The translations under genes were made by a program, and so were the position numbers. A stretch of DNA of 64,000 nucleotides from JAWVFM01 sp963823245 (GTDB taxonomy: Bacteria; Actinomycetota; Thermoleophilia; Solirubrobacterales; 70-9), in NCBI GenBank assembly GCA_963823245.1, contig CAWGKQ010000007.1, positions 395,756 to 459,755 on the forward strand. Direction: 5' to 3'. Position 1 is the first letter of the stretch; every line of letters starts with the position of its first letter. Under the pieces are notes generated by a model. The model did no database searches, had not been told where the DNA came from, and saw only the letters and a list, made by a program, of their open reading frames with translations. This document shows, piece after piece, positions 48,860-58,159 of this stretch.

Positions 48860-49240
48860 TGCGTAGGTGTGTGCGGTGTAGTGGAGGATGCGAGACGTGA
48901 TGGTGGGAGGGCGGCATCATCAGGTCGATCGGCGACAGCCGGTGGTGGCCGGTACGGGCCAGCTCGCGTTGCGCCTGGACGGCTCGGGCCTCCACCCCCG
49001 GCTCGAGTGGCGCCGGAGGAAGGGCCAGGAGGTGCTCGTGAATCGTGACGTGGTCTCCGGCGCTCCGAGCGGAGTAGCCGGCCTCGAGGAGGAGCGGCAG
49101 TGATGCGTATACGTGTCCCAGCTCGAGATCCTTGGCGATCTCGTCCGCACGATCCCTCGGAAGCCGGGAGCTGCCCAGCCGCGACCACGCCGAGTTATCG
49201 AGCGCAAACCCTTGCTCACCGATCCATCCAGCCGGTGCGG
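48860..49240 (-). CDS. Second PIN-domain toxin-like gene (frameshifted)
   Basis: About 125 residues. It opens with GFALDNSAWSRLGSSRLPRD, in which Asp and Asn/Ser match the PIN N-terminus. The middle is ADEIAKDLELGHVYASLPLL with EAGYSARS, then LARTGHHRLSPIDLMM, where the Asp is the third acidic residue. After 48915 the frame changes and the end reads like HVLHYTAHTYDA. No clear start codon in this frame; the coding part overlaps the end of the antitoxin-like gene. Confidence 0.6.
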
Positions 49241-49470
49241 CGCACCTTGTCGGCCGCCTCGACGTCGATCTCCAGATCCCCGGCTCGGACCCGGTCAGCA
49301 AGCCAGCGGCGCTTGTCCTGAACGCTTTCGCGCTCCGACCGCAGCTGCGCCAGCTTCGCCTCGGCCCCGAGGATACCAGCTCCGGGAGCGGCACCCGCTC
49401 GTCGCCTAGCTCCGCGCGCAGCTCTCCAGCGCCGCCTTGACGGGCGGCGTTTCGGTGATCGCGTGGCGTG
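49216..49470 (-). CDS. Antitoxin-like partner of the second PIN gene (frameshifted)
   Basis: Joined frames give about 85 residues: ITETPPVKAALE, LRAELGDERVPLPELV, LGAEAKLAQLRSERESVQDK and RRWLADRVRAGDLEIDVEAA. These helices resemble VapB/BrnA-like antitoxins but I cannot fix a family. Breaks are near 49410 and 49370. It ends at 49216 within the start of the PIN gene, so the two look like one module. Confidence 0.5.
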   Translation of the reverse strand, partial: HATRSPKRRPSRRRWRAARGARRRAGAAPGAGILGAEAKLAQLRSERESVQDKRRWLADRVRAGDLEIDVEAADKVRRTGWMDR

Positions 49471-49604
49471 GTGCTTCGTCGGCGTGGCAGCGAGTGTAAC
49501 ACCAGTGTGCACCGAGCTTTTCGGGTCACTCACGGAGCATGGACGCGCTCGCCATACGCATGACGCGCGCAATGCGCCGACTCACGCGCGAGTAGGTTGC
49601 GGGC

Positions 49605-50020
49605 ATGAGCGAGGCTGGCTCCTCCCGGCGACGACGCCGAGGCGCTCGAGCTCTGCCAGGCCGGGATGGCGGCCTTCAACGCCCGCGACGTCGACACGAT
49701 GCTCGAGCGCTTCGACCCCGACGTCGAATGGCGGCCGCTGCGCTCGGAGACCGAGGGCGCCTACCGCGGCCACGACGGCATCCGCGAGTGGATCGCCGAG
49801 ACGGCCGAGCTCTTCGAGCACAGCTACGCCTAGATCGACGAGGCGAGCTGGCGTGGGCGACGACGCGGTCCTCGCCGAGGGCCGCATCGACCTCCAGGGC
49901 AAAGCGAGCGGCGCGCCGATCGAGCTCCCGGTCACCTGGGTCTTCCGGGTTCGGGACGACAAGATCACCTGGGGCCAGGCGTTCACCGACCGCGCCTCAG
50001 CGCTGGCCGAGCTCGGCTGA
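49605..50020 (+). CDS. SnoaL-like/NTF2-fold protein with an in-frame TAG and frameshifts
   Basis: About 138 residues of a cone-shaped alpha+beta fold: ALELCQAGMAAFNARDVDTM, LERFDPDVEWRPLRSETEGA, YRGHDGIREWIAETAELFEH, then DDAVLAEGRIDLQGKASGAP and LPVTWVFRVRDDKITWGQAF. A TAG at 49831 falls in frame between HSYA and IDE, where a GAG would be expected. Frame changes occur near 49620 and 49852. Start ATG 49605. Similar in type to the gene at 58491. Function unknown. Confidence 0.65.
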
Positions 50021-50250
50021 GCAACTTTCGGCGTTCCGGAGTGTCGGAGTGGTAGGCGGGACGGTGGGGGTTGATTGGCAGGGCGGCGAGGGTGGCCGCC
50101 GCGGTTTCGATCGCGGCGGCCACCCCGCCAGAGCACGCCGATTCGGCCCACTCTCCGGTCGCAGTTTGTACAGCGCGTGCAGTCTAGCACCTCGATCTCG
50201 CGGGTAGGGCCCGGGCGGGAACGCTGAGCCGCGACGAGGAGGTACTCGGA

Positions 50251-51945
50251 ATGCTGAAGCGGGGATGGATCGTTGGAGCGATCGGCCTGGCACTGGCCTT
50301 CGCGGCGCCGGCCGCGGGGCAGGCGGCCACGGAGTCGCTGGTCACAGATGACAGCCCTCCGTCGCCCTTCCCCCAGAACAAGCAGAACGAGCCCACCGTT
50401 GCGATCGATCCCAACAACCCGAGCGTGGTCGCGGCGGGAACGAACGACGAGATCGACGAGCCTCCCTGCGACGGCTCCGACTGTCCGTTCGCCCAGGGCG
50501 TCGGCAACTCGGGCATCTACTTCTCGTTCAACGGCGGCGGCAGCTGGACCCAGCCCACCTACCAGGGCTGGAGCGGCCGCAGCGGCACCCTCGGGCCGGG
50601 CCCGATCGGAACCCTTCCCCACTACTACGAGCAGGGCCTCGTCTCCGATGGCGACCCGGTGGTCGCGTTCGGCCCGCGCCCCGGGGCCAACGGGAACTTC
50701 TCGTGGTCGAACGGCTCGCGCCTCTACTACGCGAACCTGACCTCGAACTTCTCGACCGTCCGCTCCGAGGCGACCTTCCGCGGGTTCGAGGCGATCGCCG
50801 TCTCACACGCCGACCGCGTCGCGGACGCGGCGGCCAACGACGCCGGCGCCTGGAGCGACCCGGCGATCGTCACGAGCCAGCGCCAGAGCCAGACGACGTT
50901 CTCGGACAAGGAGGCGATGACGGTCGACAACGCGGCATCGAGCCCGGACTTCGGCAACGTCTACGTCTGCTATTCGCGCTTCAACAGCCAGCAGCCCGAT
51001 GGGCCGATCAAGATCGCCTTCAGCCGCTCGACGGACGGCGGGACGACCTTCTCCGCTCCGAAGACGATCAGCTCGGCCTCGAAGGTGCGGCACCCAGGAC
51101 GGCCGACAGGGCTGCGCGGTCCGAACCGACAGTCACGGGAACGTCTACCTCGTCTGGGAGGACGCGGTGCACAAGACTCGGTGTTCGAGCTGGCGCGCTC
51201 GTCCGATGGCGGCAGGAGCTTCGGCAAGGCGCACGTCGTGGCCAACGTCACCGACGTGGGCCAGTTCGACGGCGTCCGCTCGTTCTCGTTCGACGGCATC
51301 GCCGGCGCGCGGACCAGCTCGTTCCCGAGCCTCAGCATCGCCAACGGCGCGCCGAGCGGCAACGGCGCGCCGAACACGATTGCCCTCGGCTGGTCGGACG
51401 CCGCCGACGGCCTCAACCACGAGCACGCCCTGGTGCAGCTCTCCGGGGACGGCGGCCAGAATTGGACGGATCCCCAGCCCGTGGAGCAGTCCGGCGATCG
51501 CCCTGATTTCGCCTTCCTCAGCATCTCGCCGAACGGGCAAGACCTGTACGTCGTCTACGACGGCTTCACGGACCCGTTCCAGAACGACACGACGAGCAGC
51601 CGGACCTTCGTCGGCGTAACGATGCACGCCAACGTCAACGGCACCTCGCTCGGGGGACTCGGGATGCTGGATCGAAGCGCGCCGGGCGACGCGCGCGCGT
51701 CGAGCGCCAACGCCCTCATCGACGAGTTCATCGGCGACTACAACACGGTCGATTCGACGCCCTCCGGCGCCGTCAGCGTCTTCAACGACGCGAGCAGCGC
51801 GGAGGTGTGCCCGCTGATTAACACCTTCCGCCAGGCGATCGTGGACGGCACGCCCGGCGCGCCGCCGGCGCCGGGGACCGACTGCCCGGCGACCTTCGGC
51901 AACACCGACGTCCTCGCAGCGGTGGCGCCGGACCCGACTCCGTAG
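50251..51945 (+). CDS. Secreted BNR/sialidase-like repeat protein
   Basis: A protein of about 564 residues. The signal peptide is MLKRGWIVGAIGLALAFAAP, with a strong AGGAGG upstream of the ATG at 50251. Asp-box motifs of the S-x-D-x-G-x-x-F type recur (SRSTDGGTTFSAP, RSSDGGRSFGKAH, SGDGGQNWTDPQ), indicating a six-bladed propeller. No sialidase catalytic Arg triad can be picked out, so an enzymatic role is unproven. Two compensating frame changes between 51095 and 51180 give a short wrong-frame stretch; the alternative frame there reads GNVYLVWEDAVHK. Confidence 0.82.
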   Translation: MLKRGWIVGAIGLALAFAAPAAGQAATESLVTDDSPPSPFPQNKQNEPTVAIDPNNPSVVAAGTNDEIDEPPCDGSDCPFAQGVGNSGIYFSFNGGGSWTQPTYQGWSGRSGTLGPGPIGTLPHYYEQGLVSDGDPVVAFGPRPGANGNFSWSNGSRLYYANLTSNFSTVRSEATFRGFEAIAVSHADRVADAAANDAGAWSDPAIVTSQRQSQTTFSDKEAMTVDNAASSPDFGNVYVCYSRFNSQQPDGPIKIAFSRSTDGGTTFSAPKTISSASKVRHPGRPTGLRGPNRQSRERLPRLGGRGAQDSVFELARSSDGGRSFGKAHVVANVTDVGQFDGVRSFSFDGIAGARTSSFPSLSIANGAPSGNGAPNTIALGWSDAADGLNHEHALVQLSGDGGQNWTDPQPVEQSGDRPDFAFLSISPNGQDLYVVYDGFTDPFQNDTTSSRTFVGVTMHANVNGTSLGGLGMLDRSAPGDARASSANALIDEFIGDYNTVDSTPSGAVSVFNDASSAEVCPLINTFRQAIVDGTPGAPPAPGTDCPATFGNTDVLAAVAPDPTP

Positions 51946-52007
51946 GGATCGGCTCCGGCGCCCGCAGCGCCGGAGCCGTCCCCCGCCGCCTCTAGCCTCG
52001 CGCTCAG

Positions 52008-53078
52008 ATGGCCGAGATCGTCGAGGCGCTCGGGGGCTCCGAGCGCGAGCGGATCGCGACGCTGCGTGAGCAGGGGCGCTTCTTCTGGGCCGACCTCGAC
52101 GCGAACGAGGTAACGAGGGACCAGATCCACGAGGCCCTGGGGATCGAGACGCACGCCCTCGACCCGCTGCTCGACTTCGGCCGCGAGATTCCGCCCTCGC
52201 GCAAGTTCCACGCCGACGGCGATCACGTGGTGTTCCCCTTCAACGTCTTCATCGAGGCGGAGGCGGTGGGCGAGAACGTCTCACGCCTGGAGCCGATCGA
52301 GGTGCACGTCCTCGTCCACGGCGACTACCTGCTGACCGTCCATCGGCGAGGGCCGCCACTCCCGCAGATCCTCGCGCCGTACACGCCGGACGGTAGAAGC
52401 GAGCAGTACGTCGTCTACGCCGTCCTCGACGCCATGGTCGCGACGGCCTTCGACGCGCTCAACAACGTGAACCTCGCGATCGAGGGCCTGCAGGTGGCCT
52501 CGGCCGAGATCGGGAACGCCCGGGTTCGCATGGGGACGCTGCGCGAGGCGAGCGGGCGCCTGGCGATGATGCGCCGCCAGCTCGGTCCCCAGCAGGGCAT
52601 CTTCGAGCGGATCAGCCAGGAGATCGGCCAGGTGAAGGGTCTCGAGGCGGACAGGCAGGTGGACTACTTCGACCGCATCGACTCCCAGCTCCACCGCCTC
52701 GTCGTCGGCATCGACGCCGCCTCGAGCTCGATGGCTCAGCTGGTCGACCTCCGCCTCAACGAGACGATGTACTGGCTCACGGTGGTGGCGACGATCTTCC
52801 TGCCGCTCACGTTCGCGACCGGCTTCTTCGGCATGAACTTCGCCTGGCTCGTCCAGCGGATCAACACGCCGGCCGCGTTCCTGCTCCTCGGGGTCGGAAT
52901 CCCGGCGCTCATGACGCTCCTCACCTACTTCCTGATCCAGCGCCGCGGCACCCCGGTGCAGCGCGACCCGAACTCGGTCGAGCGGGCGGTCGGGGCGCTT
53001 CGCACCTCGATCACGCGGCAGGCGCCGCCGGTGAAGATGACGCTCGACATGGCCCGCCACGGAAGGCGAGACCGATGA
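52008..53078 (+). CDS. corA: CorA family divalent metal transporter
   Basis: A complete 356-residue CorA-type channel. The N-terminal two-thirds is cytoplasmic (FWADLDANEVTRDQIHEAL, EPIEVHVLVHGDYLLTVHRR) with a long helix region (VARDFR-like helices, then SMAQLVDLRLNETMYWLTVV). The pore helix holds the signature GMN in LTFATGFFGMNFAWLV. The second helix is LLLGVGIPALMTLLTYFLIQ. Typically transports Mg2+, sometimes Co2+ or Zn2+. ATG 52008. No frameshift. Confidence 0.92.
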   Translation: MAEIVEALGGSERERIATLREQGRFFWADLDANEVTRDQIHEALGIETHALDPLLDFGREIPPSRKFHADGDHVVFPFNVFIEAEAVGENVSRLEPIEVHVLVHGDYLLTVHRRGPPLPQILAPYTPDGRSEQYVVYAVLDAMVATAFDALNNVNLAIEGLQVASAEIGNARVRMGTLREASGRLAMMRRQLGPQQGIFERISQEIGQVKGLEADRQVDYFDRIDSQLHRLVVGIDAASSSMAQLVDLRLNETMYWLTVVATIFLPLTFATGFFGMNFAWLVQRINTPAAFLLLGVGIPALMTLLTYFLIQRRGTPVQRDPNSVERAVGALRTSITRQAPPVKMTLDMARHGRRDR

Positions 53079-53187
53079 TCACCAGCCCGATCGAGATCAA
53101 CCGCGCGCCCGAGGGCGTCGCCTAAGTTACGCTCGGTCGGGCTAGGCGCCGCGACGGGTACCCTCGGCTCGGGAAAGGGGAGCAGGA

Positions 53188-55543
53188 ATGTCCCGAGCAA
53201 GGACGCCAAGGCTGCTGCCGGTCGCAGCGGCGCTCGCGGTTCTTGCGCTCGCGGCATGGATGCTGTCGGACCAGCTCTCGACGCCGTCGCCAAAGCCCAC
53301 CTCGGCGCCGGAGAGCGAGTTCTCCGCCGACCGGGCCATGCGTCACGTCGTCGCGGTGAGCGGTCCGACCAGGTCGATCCTCGACGGGCCGCGGTACGCC
53401 GGCGGGCCCGCCCACGCGGCCGCCCGCCGGTACATCGTCCGCCGGCTCCGCGCGCTCGGGCTGCACCCGCGGCTCCAGCACGCCGTCTCCGTCAACCGGT
53501 TCCCGGGCGGCGACGCCGAGGCGGGCTCGGTGACGAACGTCGTCGCGCGGCTTCCCGGGACCGACCCAAGCGGGACGCTCCTCCTCGACGCTCACTACGA
53601 CTCGGGGGCCACGGGCCCGGGATCGAGCGATTGCGGATCGTGCGTGGCGACGCTCCTCGAGACGGCGCGGGCGCTCCGCTCGGGCCCGCGGCTGCGAAAC
53701 GACGTCGTGCTCGCGTTCACCGACGGAGAGGAAGACGGCGACCTCGGGGCCGCCGCCCTGGCGCCCGATCGCCGGCTGACGGGCGCCGCAGATGTCGCGA
53801 TCAACTTCGAGACCGCCGGAAGCCACGGCGCGTCGATGCTGCTCGCCACGAACAGCTCGTGGCTCGTCGACCAAGTTCTTGACTCCGGAGCCGACGTCCG
53901 CGCTTACTCGATCCTGCCCTCGCTGATTCGGGGCGCGCTGCGGAGCGCCCAGCTCGCCACCGACACCCAGGAGTACATGGACCAGGGCGCGGCCGGGGTC
54001 CAGTTCGGCTACATGCAGGGCACCACCGACTACCACACCCAGCTCGATAACCCGACTCACCTCGGCCGCGGGAGCCTTCAGCAGGACGGCGACTACGCCC
54101 TCTCGCTCACGACGCGCCTCGGCGACATGGAGCTGACGGCGCGCACCGGCGACAGCACCGCCTACTTCAACCTCACGGGCGGCGTCATCGCCGGCTACGG
54201 ATTCGCCGTCGCGGTGCTCGTGGCCGCGATCGCGCTGGCACTGTTCGTCGCCTGCGTCATTCTCGGATTGCGCGCCGGCCGCCTCACCGGCCGGGGGCTG
54301 GCCCGCGGCGTGCTCGCCTTCCCGTTGGCGGTGATTCTTGCGACCCTCGTCTCGGGTGCCGCCTGGCTGCTGATGAAGGCGCTGATCGGCGACCTCGGCG
54401 CGTTGACAATCGGCAGCGAGCCAGAACCTGTTCTTCGCGCTCGCGCTCCTCGTCCTCGCCTTCGGCGTGGCGCTCGCCGTCTACAACCTCTTCCGCCGCA
54501 CGGTCCCCGACGACCTCGCGGTCGGCGCACTGGCCTGGTGGACGCTCCTGACCGTGGCGTTCACCATCGGCAGCCCCGGCGCGAGCTACTTCTTCGCATG
54601 GCCGGCGCTCGCCGCGCTGGCGGTCGAGCTCTGGCGGCTGGCCGCCCGCGGCCCCTCCGCCTGGTTGACGGCCGCCGGCGTCGCCGTTCCGCTGGCGGTC
54701 GCGATCGTGGTGATGGCGCCCCCGCTCGTGATCTTCTTCCTCCTGGCGTTCCGCCTCGACGGCCTCGGCGTTCCGGTGGTCGGAGTGATGGGGATCTTCG
54801 GCGCGCTCATCGCCGGACTCGTGCTCCCGTATCTGCTCCCTCGCGGCGTCTTCCGCGCCCCGTCGGCGGGCGTCCGCTGGCTCGGTCCGGTGGCGGCGGG
54901 GATTCTCGCCGTCGTGCTCGCCGGCGTCGGTGCCGCCCGGCTCGGCTACAGCGACTCGTATCCGCGCCCCGATTACGTCGCCTACGTCCTCGACGCCGAC
55001 CGCGGCTCGGCGACCTGGCAGGCGAGCGACCGGGAGTCGTGGAACGCCCCGCTTCTGCGCGACGCCCACGCGAGCGATGTGCGGATCCGGCCGTTCCAGA
55101 CCATCGACGGCTGGGCCTCGCCGGCGCCGAAGATCGAGGTAAAGCCCCCGCGGCTGATCGAGACCGGCCGCTCCGGCAGCGGCGATGACAGCGTGGTCCA
55201 CCTTCGTCTCGTCTCGCCGAGGCGAGCGCCGGCGGCCGCGGTCGAGATCCACGTGCCAAAGGGAATCAGGGCTGCGACGGTGGGCGGGCGCGCCTTCCCG
55301 CTCTCCTCGGACGCCCGTGACGGAGACTTCCAGCTCTCGTTCGTCGGCGTTCCGGGGCGTGGTCTCCCGATCGCGCTCACGGTCGCCCCCGAACAGGAGA
55401 TGTCGGCGACGGTCGAGGACTGGACGCAGGGTTTGCCGCCGAGCCTGCGGGCTCCGCGCCGTCCGCTGGACACGATGCCGGCAGCGCTCGCCTTCCGGGC
55501 CGACCCCACGGTGGTCGTCAACCAGGCGAACCTGCGCTCGTAG
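53188..55543 (+). CDS. M28 metallopeptidase fused to a polytopic membrane domain (one frameshift)
   Basis: About 785 residues, arranged like the ER metallopeptidase ERMP1/Fxna. The N-terminal anchor is LLPVAAALAVLALAAWML. The M28 domain has metal ligands in LLLDAHYDSGATGPGSSDCG, the general base in FTDGEEDGDLG, and NFETAGSHG and TTDYHTQLDN. A C-terminal region has eight or so helices (54190-54920) and then a soluble domain (VAYVLDADRGSATWQASDRE). The frame changes near 54425. It likely trims peptides outside the membrane. It is preceded by a 100-base gap and followed by a convergent hydratase gene. Confidence 0.87.
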
Positions 55544-55582
55544 AGCAGATCCCCGAGGCCGACTGAGCGATCGGGAGCTCCG

Positions 55583-56386
55583 TCAGGCCGAGGCGAGCTC
55601 CCGATGGTCCGAGAAGTCGGGCTCGCGCTTCTCGGCGAACGCCTCGACGCCCTCGCGGGCCTCGTCGGTGCCGAGGAAGACGCCGAGGCCGCTGAAGGCG
55701 AGCTGGCCGACGCCGGCCAGGTGCTCGGTGTCGGCGTTGAACGACTGCTTCAGGAACCGCAGCGAGGTGGGGGAGAGGGCGAGCATCTCGTCGGCCCAGC
55801 GGCGGACCTCGGCCTTCAGCTCGCCCGCCGGCACGACCTTGTTGACGAGCCCCCAGCGCTCGGCCGTGGCGGCGTCGTAGCGGCGGCACAGGAACCAGAT
55901 CTCGCGCGCCCGCTTCTCGCCGACGACACGGGCGAGGTAGGCGGTGCCGAAGCCGGCGTCGAAGGAGCCGACGCGGGGGCCGTTCTGCCCGAAGACCGCC
56001 GACTCGGAGGCGATCGTGAGGTCGCAGAGCACGTGGAGGACGTGGCCGCCGCCGATCGCGTAGCCGTTCACCGCGGCGACGACCGGCTTCGGGACCTCAC
56101 GAATCAGGCGGTGCAGGTACTCGACCTCGAAGAGGCCCGACTCGGTGGGCCCGTAGTCGCCGGACTCGGCGCGCTGCTTCTGGTCGCCGCCGACGCAGAA
56201 GGCGCGATCGCCGGCGCCCGTGAGGCAGACGACGCCCACCTCGGTGCTCGCCCAGGCGCGCTTGAGGCACGCGATCAGCTCGTCGACGGTGCGCCCGCGG
56301 AAGGCGTTCATCCGCTCCGGGCGGTCGATGGTGATCGTCGCGAGGCCGCCCTCGGCCTCGTAGCGGACGTCGGTCAGGTCCTCCAT
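55583..56386 (-). CDS. BadI/MenB-like crotonase (2-ketocyclohexanecarboxyl-CoA hydrolase candidate)
   Basis: A complete 267-residue crotonase-fold enzyme. The block RVGSFDAGFGTAYLARVVG and REIWFLCRRYDAATAERWGL is shared by BadI and MenB and not by generic enoyl-CoA hydratases. The oxyanion loop residues are in GYAIGGGHVLHVLCDLTIAS and FCVGGDQKQR. A GGAGGAG ribosome site precedes the ATG at 56386. The upstream gene on the same strand is a BadH-like dehydrogenase, so ring cleavage of 2-ketocyclohexanecarboxyl-CoA is the best guess over menaquinone synthesis. This is inferred from the pair. Confidence 0.75.
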   Translation of the reverse strand: MEDLTDVRYEAEGGLATITIDRPERMNAFRGRTVDELIACLKRAWASTEVGVVCLTGAGDRAFCVGGDQKQRAESGDYGPTESGLFEVEYLHRLIREVPKPVVAAVNGYAIGGGHVLHVLCDLTIASESAVFGQNGPRVGSFDAGFGTAYLARVVGEKRAREIWFLCRRYDAATAERWGLVNKVVPAGELKAEVRRWADEMLALSPTSLRFLKQSFNADTEHLAGVGQLAFSGLGVFLGTDEAREGVEAFAEKREPDFSDHRELASA

Positions 56387-56405
56387 GTGCTCCTCCTTCT
56401 CTTGC

Positions 56406-56453
56406 GCGAACGTCCCGGAGTACCCCGTATAGCCCCGACCGCGGGACGTTCGC
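56406..56453. repeat. Inverted repeat, copy 2 of CGAACGTCCC...GGGACGTTCG
   Basis: Perfect 11-base arms GCGAACGTCCC (56406-56416) and GGGACGTTCGC (56443-56453) enclose 26 bases. It lies 20-67 bases upstream of the BadI-like start and just after the BadH-like stop. The same 10-base arms occur at 43221-43265. Confidence 0.78.
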
Positions 56454-56466
56454 TGGTGGTTGTCGT

Positions 56467-57228
56467 TCAGGCCATCGTCATGCCGCCGCTCACCGAGAGC
56501 GTCTGGCCGGTGATGAAGCCGGCCTCCTCGGAGGCGAAGAAGGCGACTGCCGCGGCCACGTCGTCCGGCTCGCCGAGCCGGCGCATCGGCACCGCGCGTT
56601 CGAGGGAGGCGATCAGCTTCTCCCCGGCGGGGTCCTTGGCCGCCATTCTCTCGAGCAGCGGCGTCCGCGTCGGACCCGGGCAGACGGCGTTGGCCGTCAC
56701 CCCGCGCCGCGCCGACTCGCGGGCGATCGTCTTCGTGAAGGCGACGACGCCGCCCTTCGCGCCGGCGTAGACGGCCTCGCCGGAGGAGCCGACGCGCGCC
56801 GCGTCGGAGGCGATGCTCACGATGCGGCCGAAGCCGCGCTCGAGCATCCCTGGCAGGACTGCGTGCGTCAGCCGCAGGCAGCCCATGTAGTTGATCTCGA
56901 CGACGCGATGCCAGAACTCCTCGTCGGTCTCGATGAAGGGGCGAAGCTCGTCCCAGCCGGCGTTGTTGACGAGGATCTCGACCGGGCCGCCGAGCGCCTC
57001 GCCGGCGCGCTCGACGCCCGCGGCCACCGAGGCGGAGTCGGTGACGTCGAAGGCGACGCTCGCCAGGCGCGCGCCCGTTTCCGTCGCGATCGTCGTCGCG
57101 GCGGCGTCGGCATCGTCGCCGCGCAGGTCGGCGACCGCGACGGCGTTTCCGGCCTCGGCAAGCCGCGCCGAGATAGCGCGCCCGATTCCGCCCGCGGCCC
57201 CGGTGACGAGTGCGACCCGCTCGGCCAT
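56467..57228 (-). CDS. Short-chain dehydrogenase, BadH-like (2-hydroxycyclohexanecarboxyl-CoA dehydrogenase candidate)
   Basis: A complete 253-residue SDR. NAD site VALVTGAAGGIGRAISARLA; Asp in AVADLRGDD favours NAD over NADP. LVNNAGWDELRPFIETDEEF is very like BadH. The catalytic Ser is in RIVSIASDAARVGSSGEAVY, Tyr and Lys in VYAGAKGGVVAFTKTIARES (YxxxK). C-terminal PVMRRLGEPDDVAAAVAFF-type segment. It precedes the BadI-like gene by 80 bases on the same strand. Together they fit beta-oxidation-like steps of cyclohexane carboxylate catabolism; the other bad genes are not in the window. Confidence 0.8.
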   Translation of the reverse strand: MAERVALVTGAAGGIGRAISARLAEAGNAVAVADLRGDDADAAATTIATETGARLASVAFDVTDSASVAAGVERAGEALGGPVEILVNNAGWDELRPFIETDEEFWHRVVEINYMGCLRLTHAVLPGMLERGFGRIVSIASDAARVGSSGEAVYAGAKGGVVAFTKTIARESARRGVTANAVCPGPTRTPLLERMAAKDPAGEKLIASLERAVPMRRLGEPDDVAAAVAFFASEEAGFITGQTLSVSGGMTMA

Positions 57229-57280
57229 CCGCGCCGCAATCTATTCTCCGCGCCCTCTTAGGCGGCGAAGGAGGTTGAGC

Positions 57281-57826
57281 GTGAAGTCGATTCGATCCAG
57301 GGGCGGGGCCTGCATGCTCGCAGCATGCGCGACCGCGGCCCTCGTCTCCGGATGCTCGTTCAGCTTCGGCTCGAGCGACACGATCAAGCAGGACGACGAG
57401 GTGAAGAACGCGCAGAACTTCATCGACCAGCAGCTCACCTCGCTGCCGCCGACCAAGTCGGTCGACTGCCCCGATGGCGTCGACGCGAAGACCGGCACCA
57501 CCTTCGAGTGCACCGCGACCCTCGTGAACGGGCAGAAGATCACGCTCCCGCTCGTCGTGTCGTCCACAAACGACAACGGCGGAACGATTGACAGCAATCC
57601 GGACATCGTCGACCAGGCGCTCGCGGTCGACCTCATGTATCAGGCTGCGAACTCGCCGCTCAAGGTGGTCGACTGCCCCACCGACGTGGCGGCGAAGGCG
57701 GGCAAGACGTTCGACTGCGAGGCGAGCTTCCAGAACGGGTCGAGCAGCACCGTGACCCTGAAGCTCGAGTCGTCCTCGCCGAACGGCAAGCAGAACATGA
57801 CCGTCGTCGCCGCGAAGCGCTCCTAG
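57281..57826 (+). CDS. Lipoprotein with two DUF4333 domains
   Basis: A complete 181-residue protein from GTG 57281, with AAGGAGG six bases upstream. The signal has a lipobox VSGCS. Two repeats follow, each with a Cys pair: VDCPDGVDAKTGTTFECTAT and VDCPTDVAAKAGKTFDCEAS. Each repeat is a DUF4333 module, a small beta domain of unknown function common in actinobacterial lipoproteins. Divergent from the SDR gene. Confidence 0.85.
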   Translation: MKSIRSRGGACMLAACATAALVSGCSFSFGSSDTIKQDDEVKNAQNFIDQQLTSLPPTKSVDCPDGVDAKTGTTFECTATLVNGQKITLPLVVSSTNDNGGTIDSNPDIVDQALAVDLMYQAANSPLKVVDCPTDVAAKAGKTFDCEASFQNGSSSTVTLKLESSSPNGKQNMTVVAAKRS

Positions 57827-57894
57827 CGAGGGGTGGACGCGGGAGGCCCCGAGGGGTAGGGTCGGCTCGACATCCATCGTGGAGGAGGTACGGC

Positions 57895-58159
57895 ATGTAC
57901 GCAGTGGTCGTAAGGGTCACGATCAAGGACGATGGACGCCGCGACAACGGCGCTCACCGAGCAGGTGGTGCCGCGCGTCTCGCAGGCGCCGGGCTTCAAG
58001 GCCGGCTACTGGACGCGGAAGGACGACAACGGCATGTCGATGATCATCTTCGAGTCCGAGGAGGCGGCGAAGAACGCTTCCGAGGCGATCGGGGCGAACA
58101 TGCCGGACGCCGTCACCCTCGACCACGTCGCGGTGCGCGAGGTGGTCGCGAGCGCCTAG
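57895..58159 (+). CDS. Small ABM-like alpha/beta-barrel monooxygenase-fold protein (one frameshift)
   Basis: About 88 residues. It starts MYAVVVRVTIKD with a GGAGGAGG site just upstream. After a one-base change near 57930 it continues ALTEQVVPRVSQAPGFKAGY, WTRKDDNGMSMIIFESEEAA and NMPDAVTLDHVAVREVVASA. The pattern matches the dimeric antibiotic-biosynthesis monooxygenase fold. Function unknown; often accessory or heme/quinone related. It converges on the gene at 58156 with a 4-base overlap. Confidence 0.72.
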
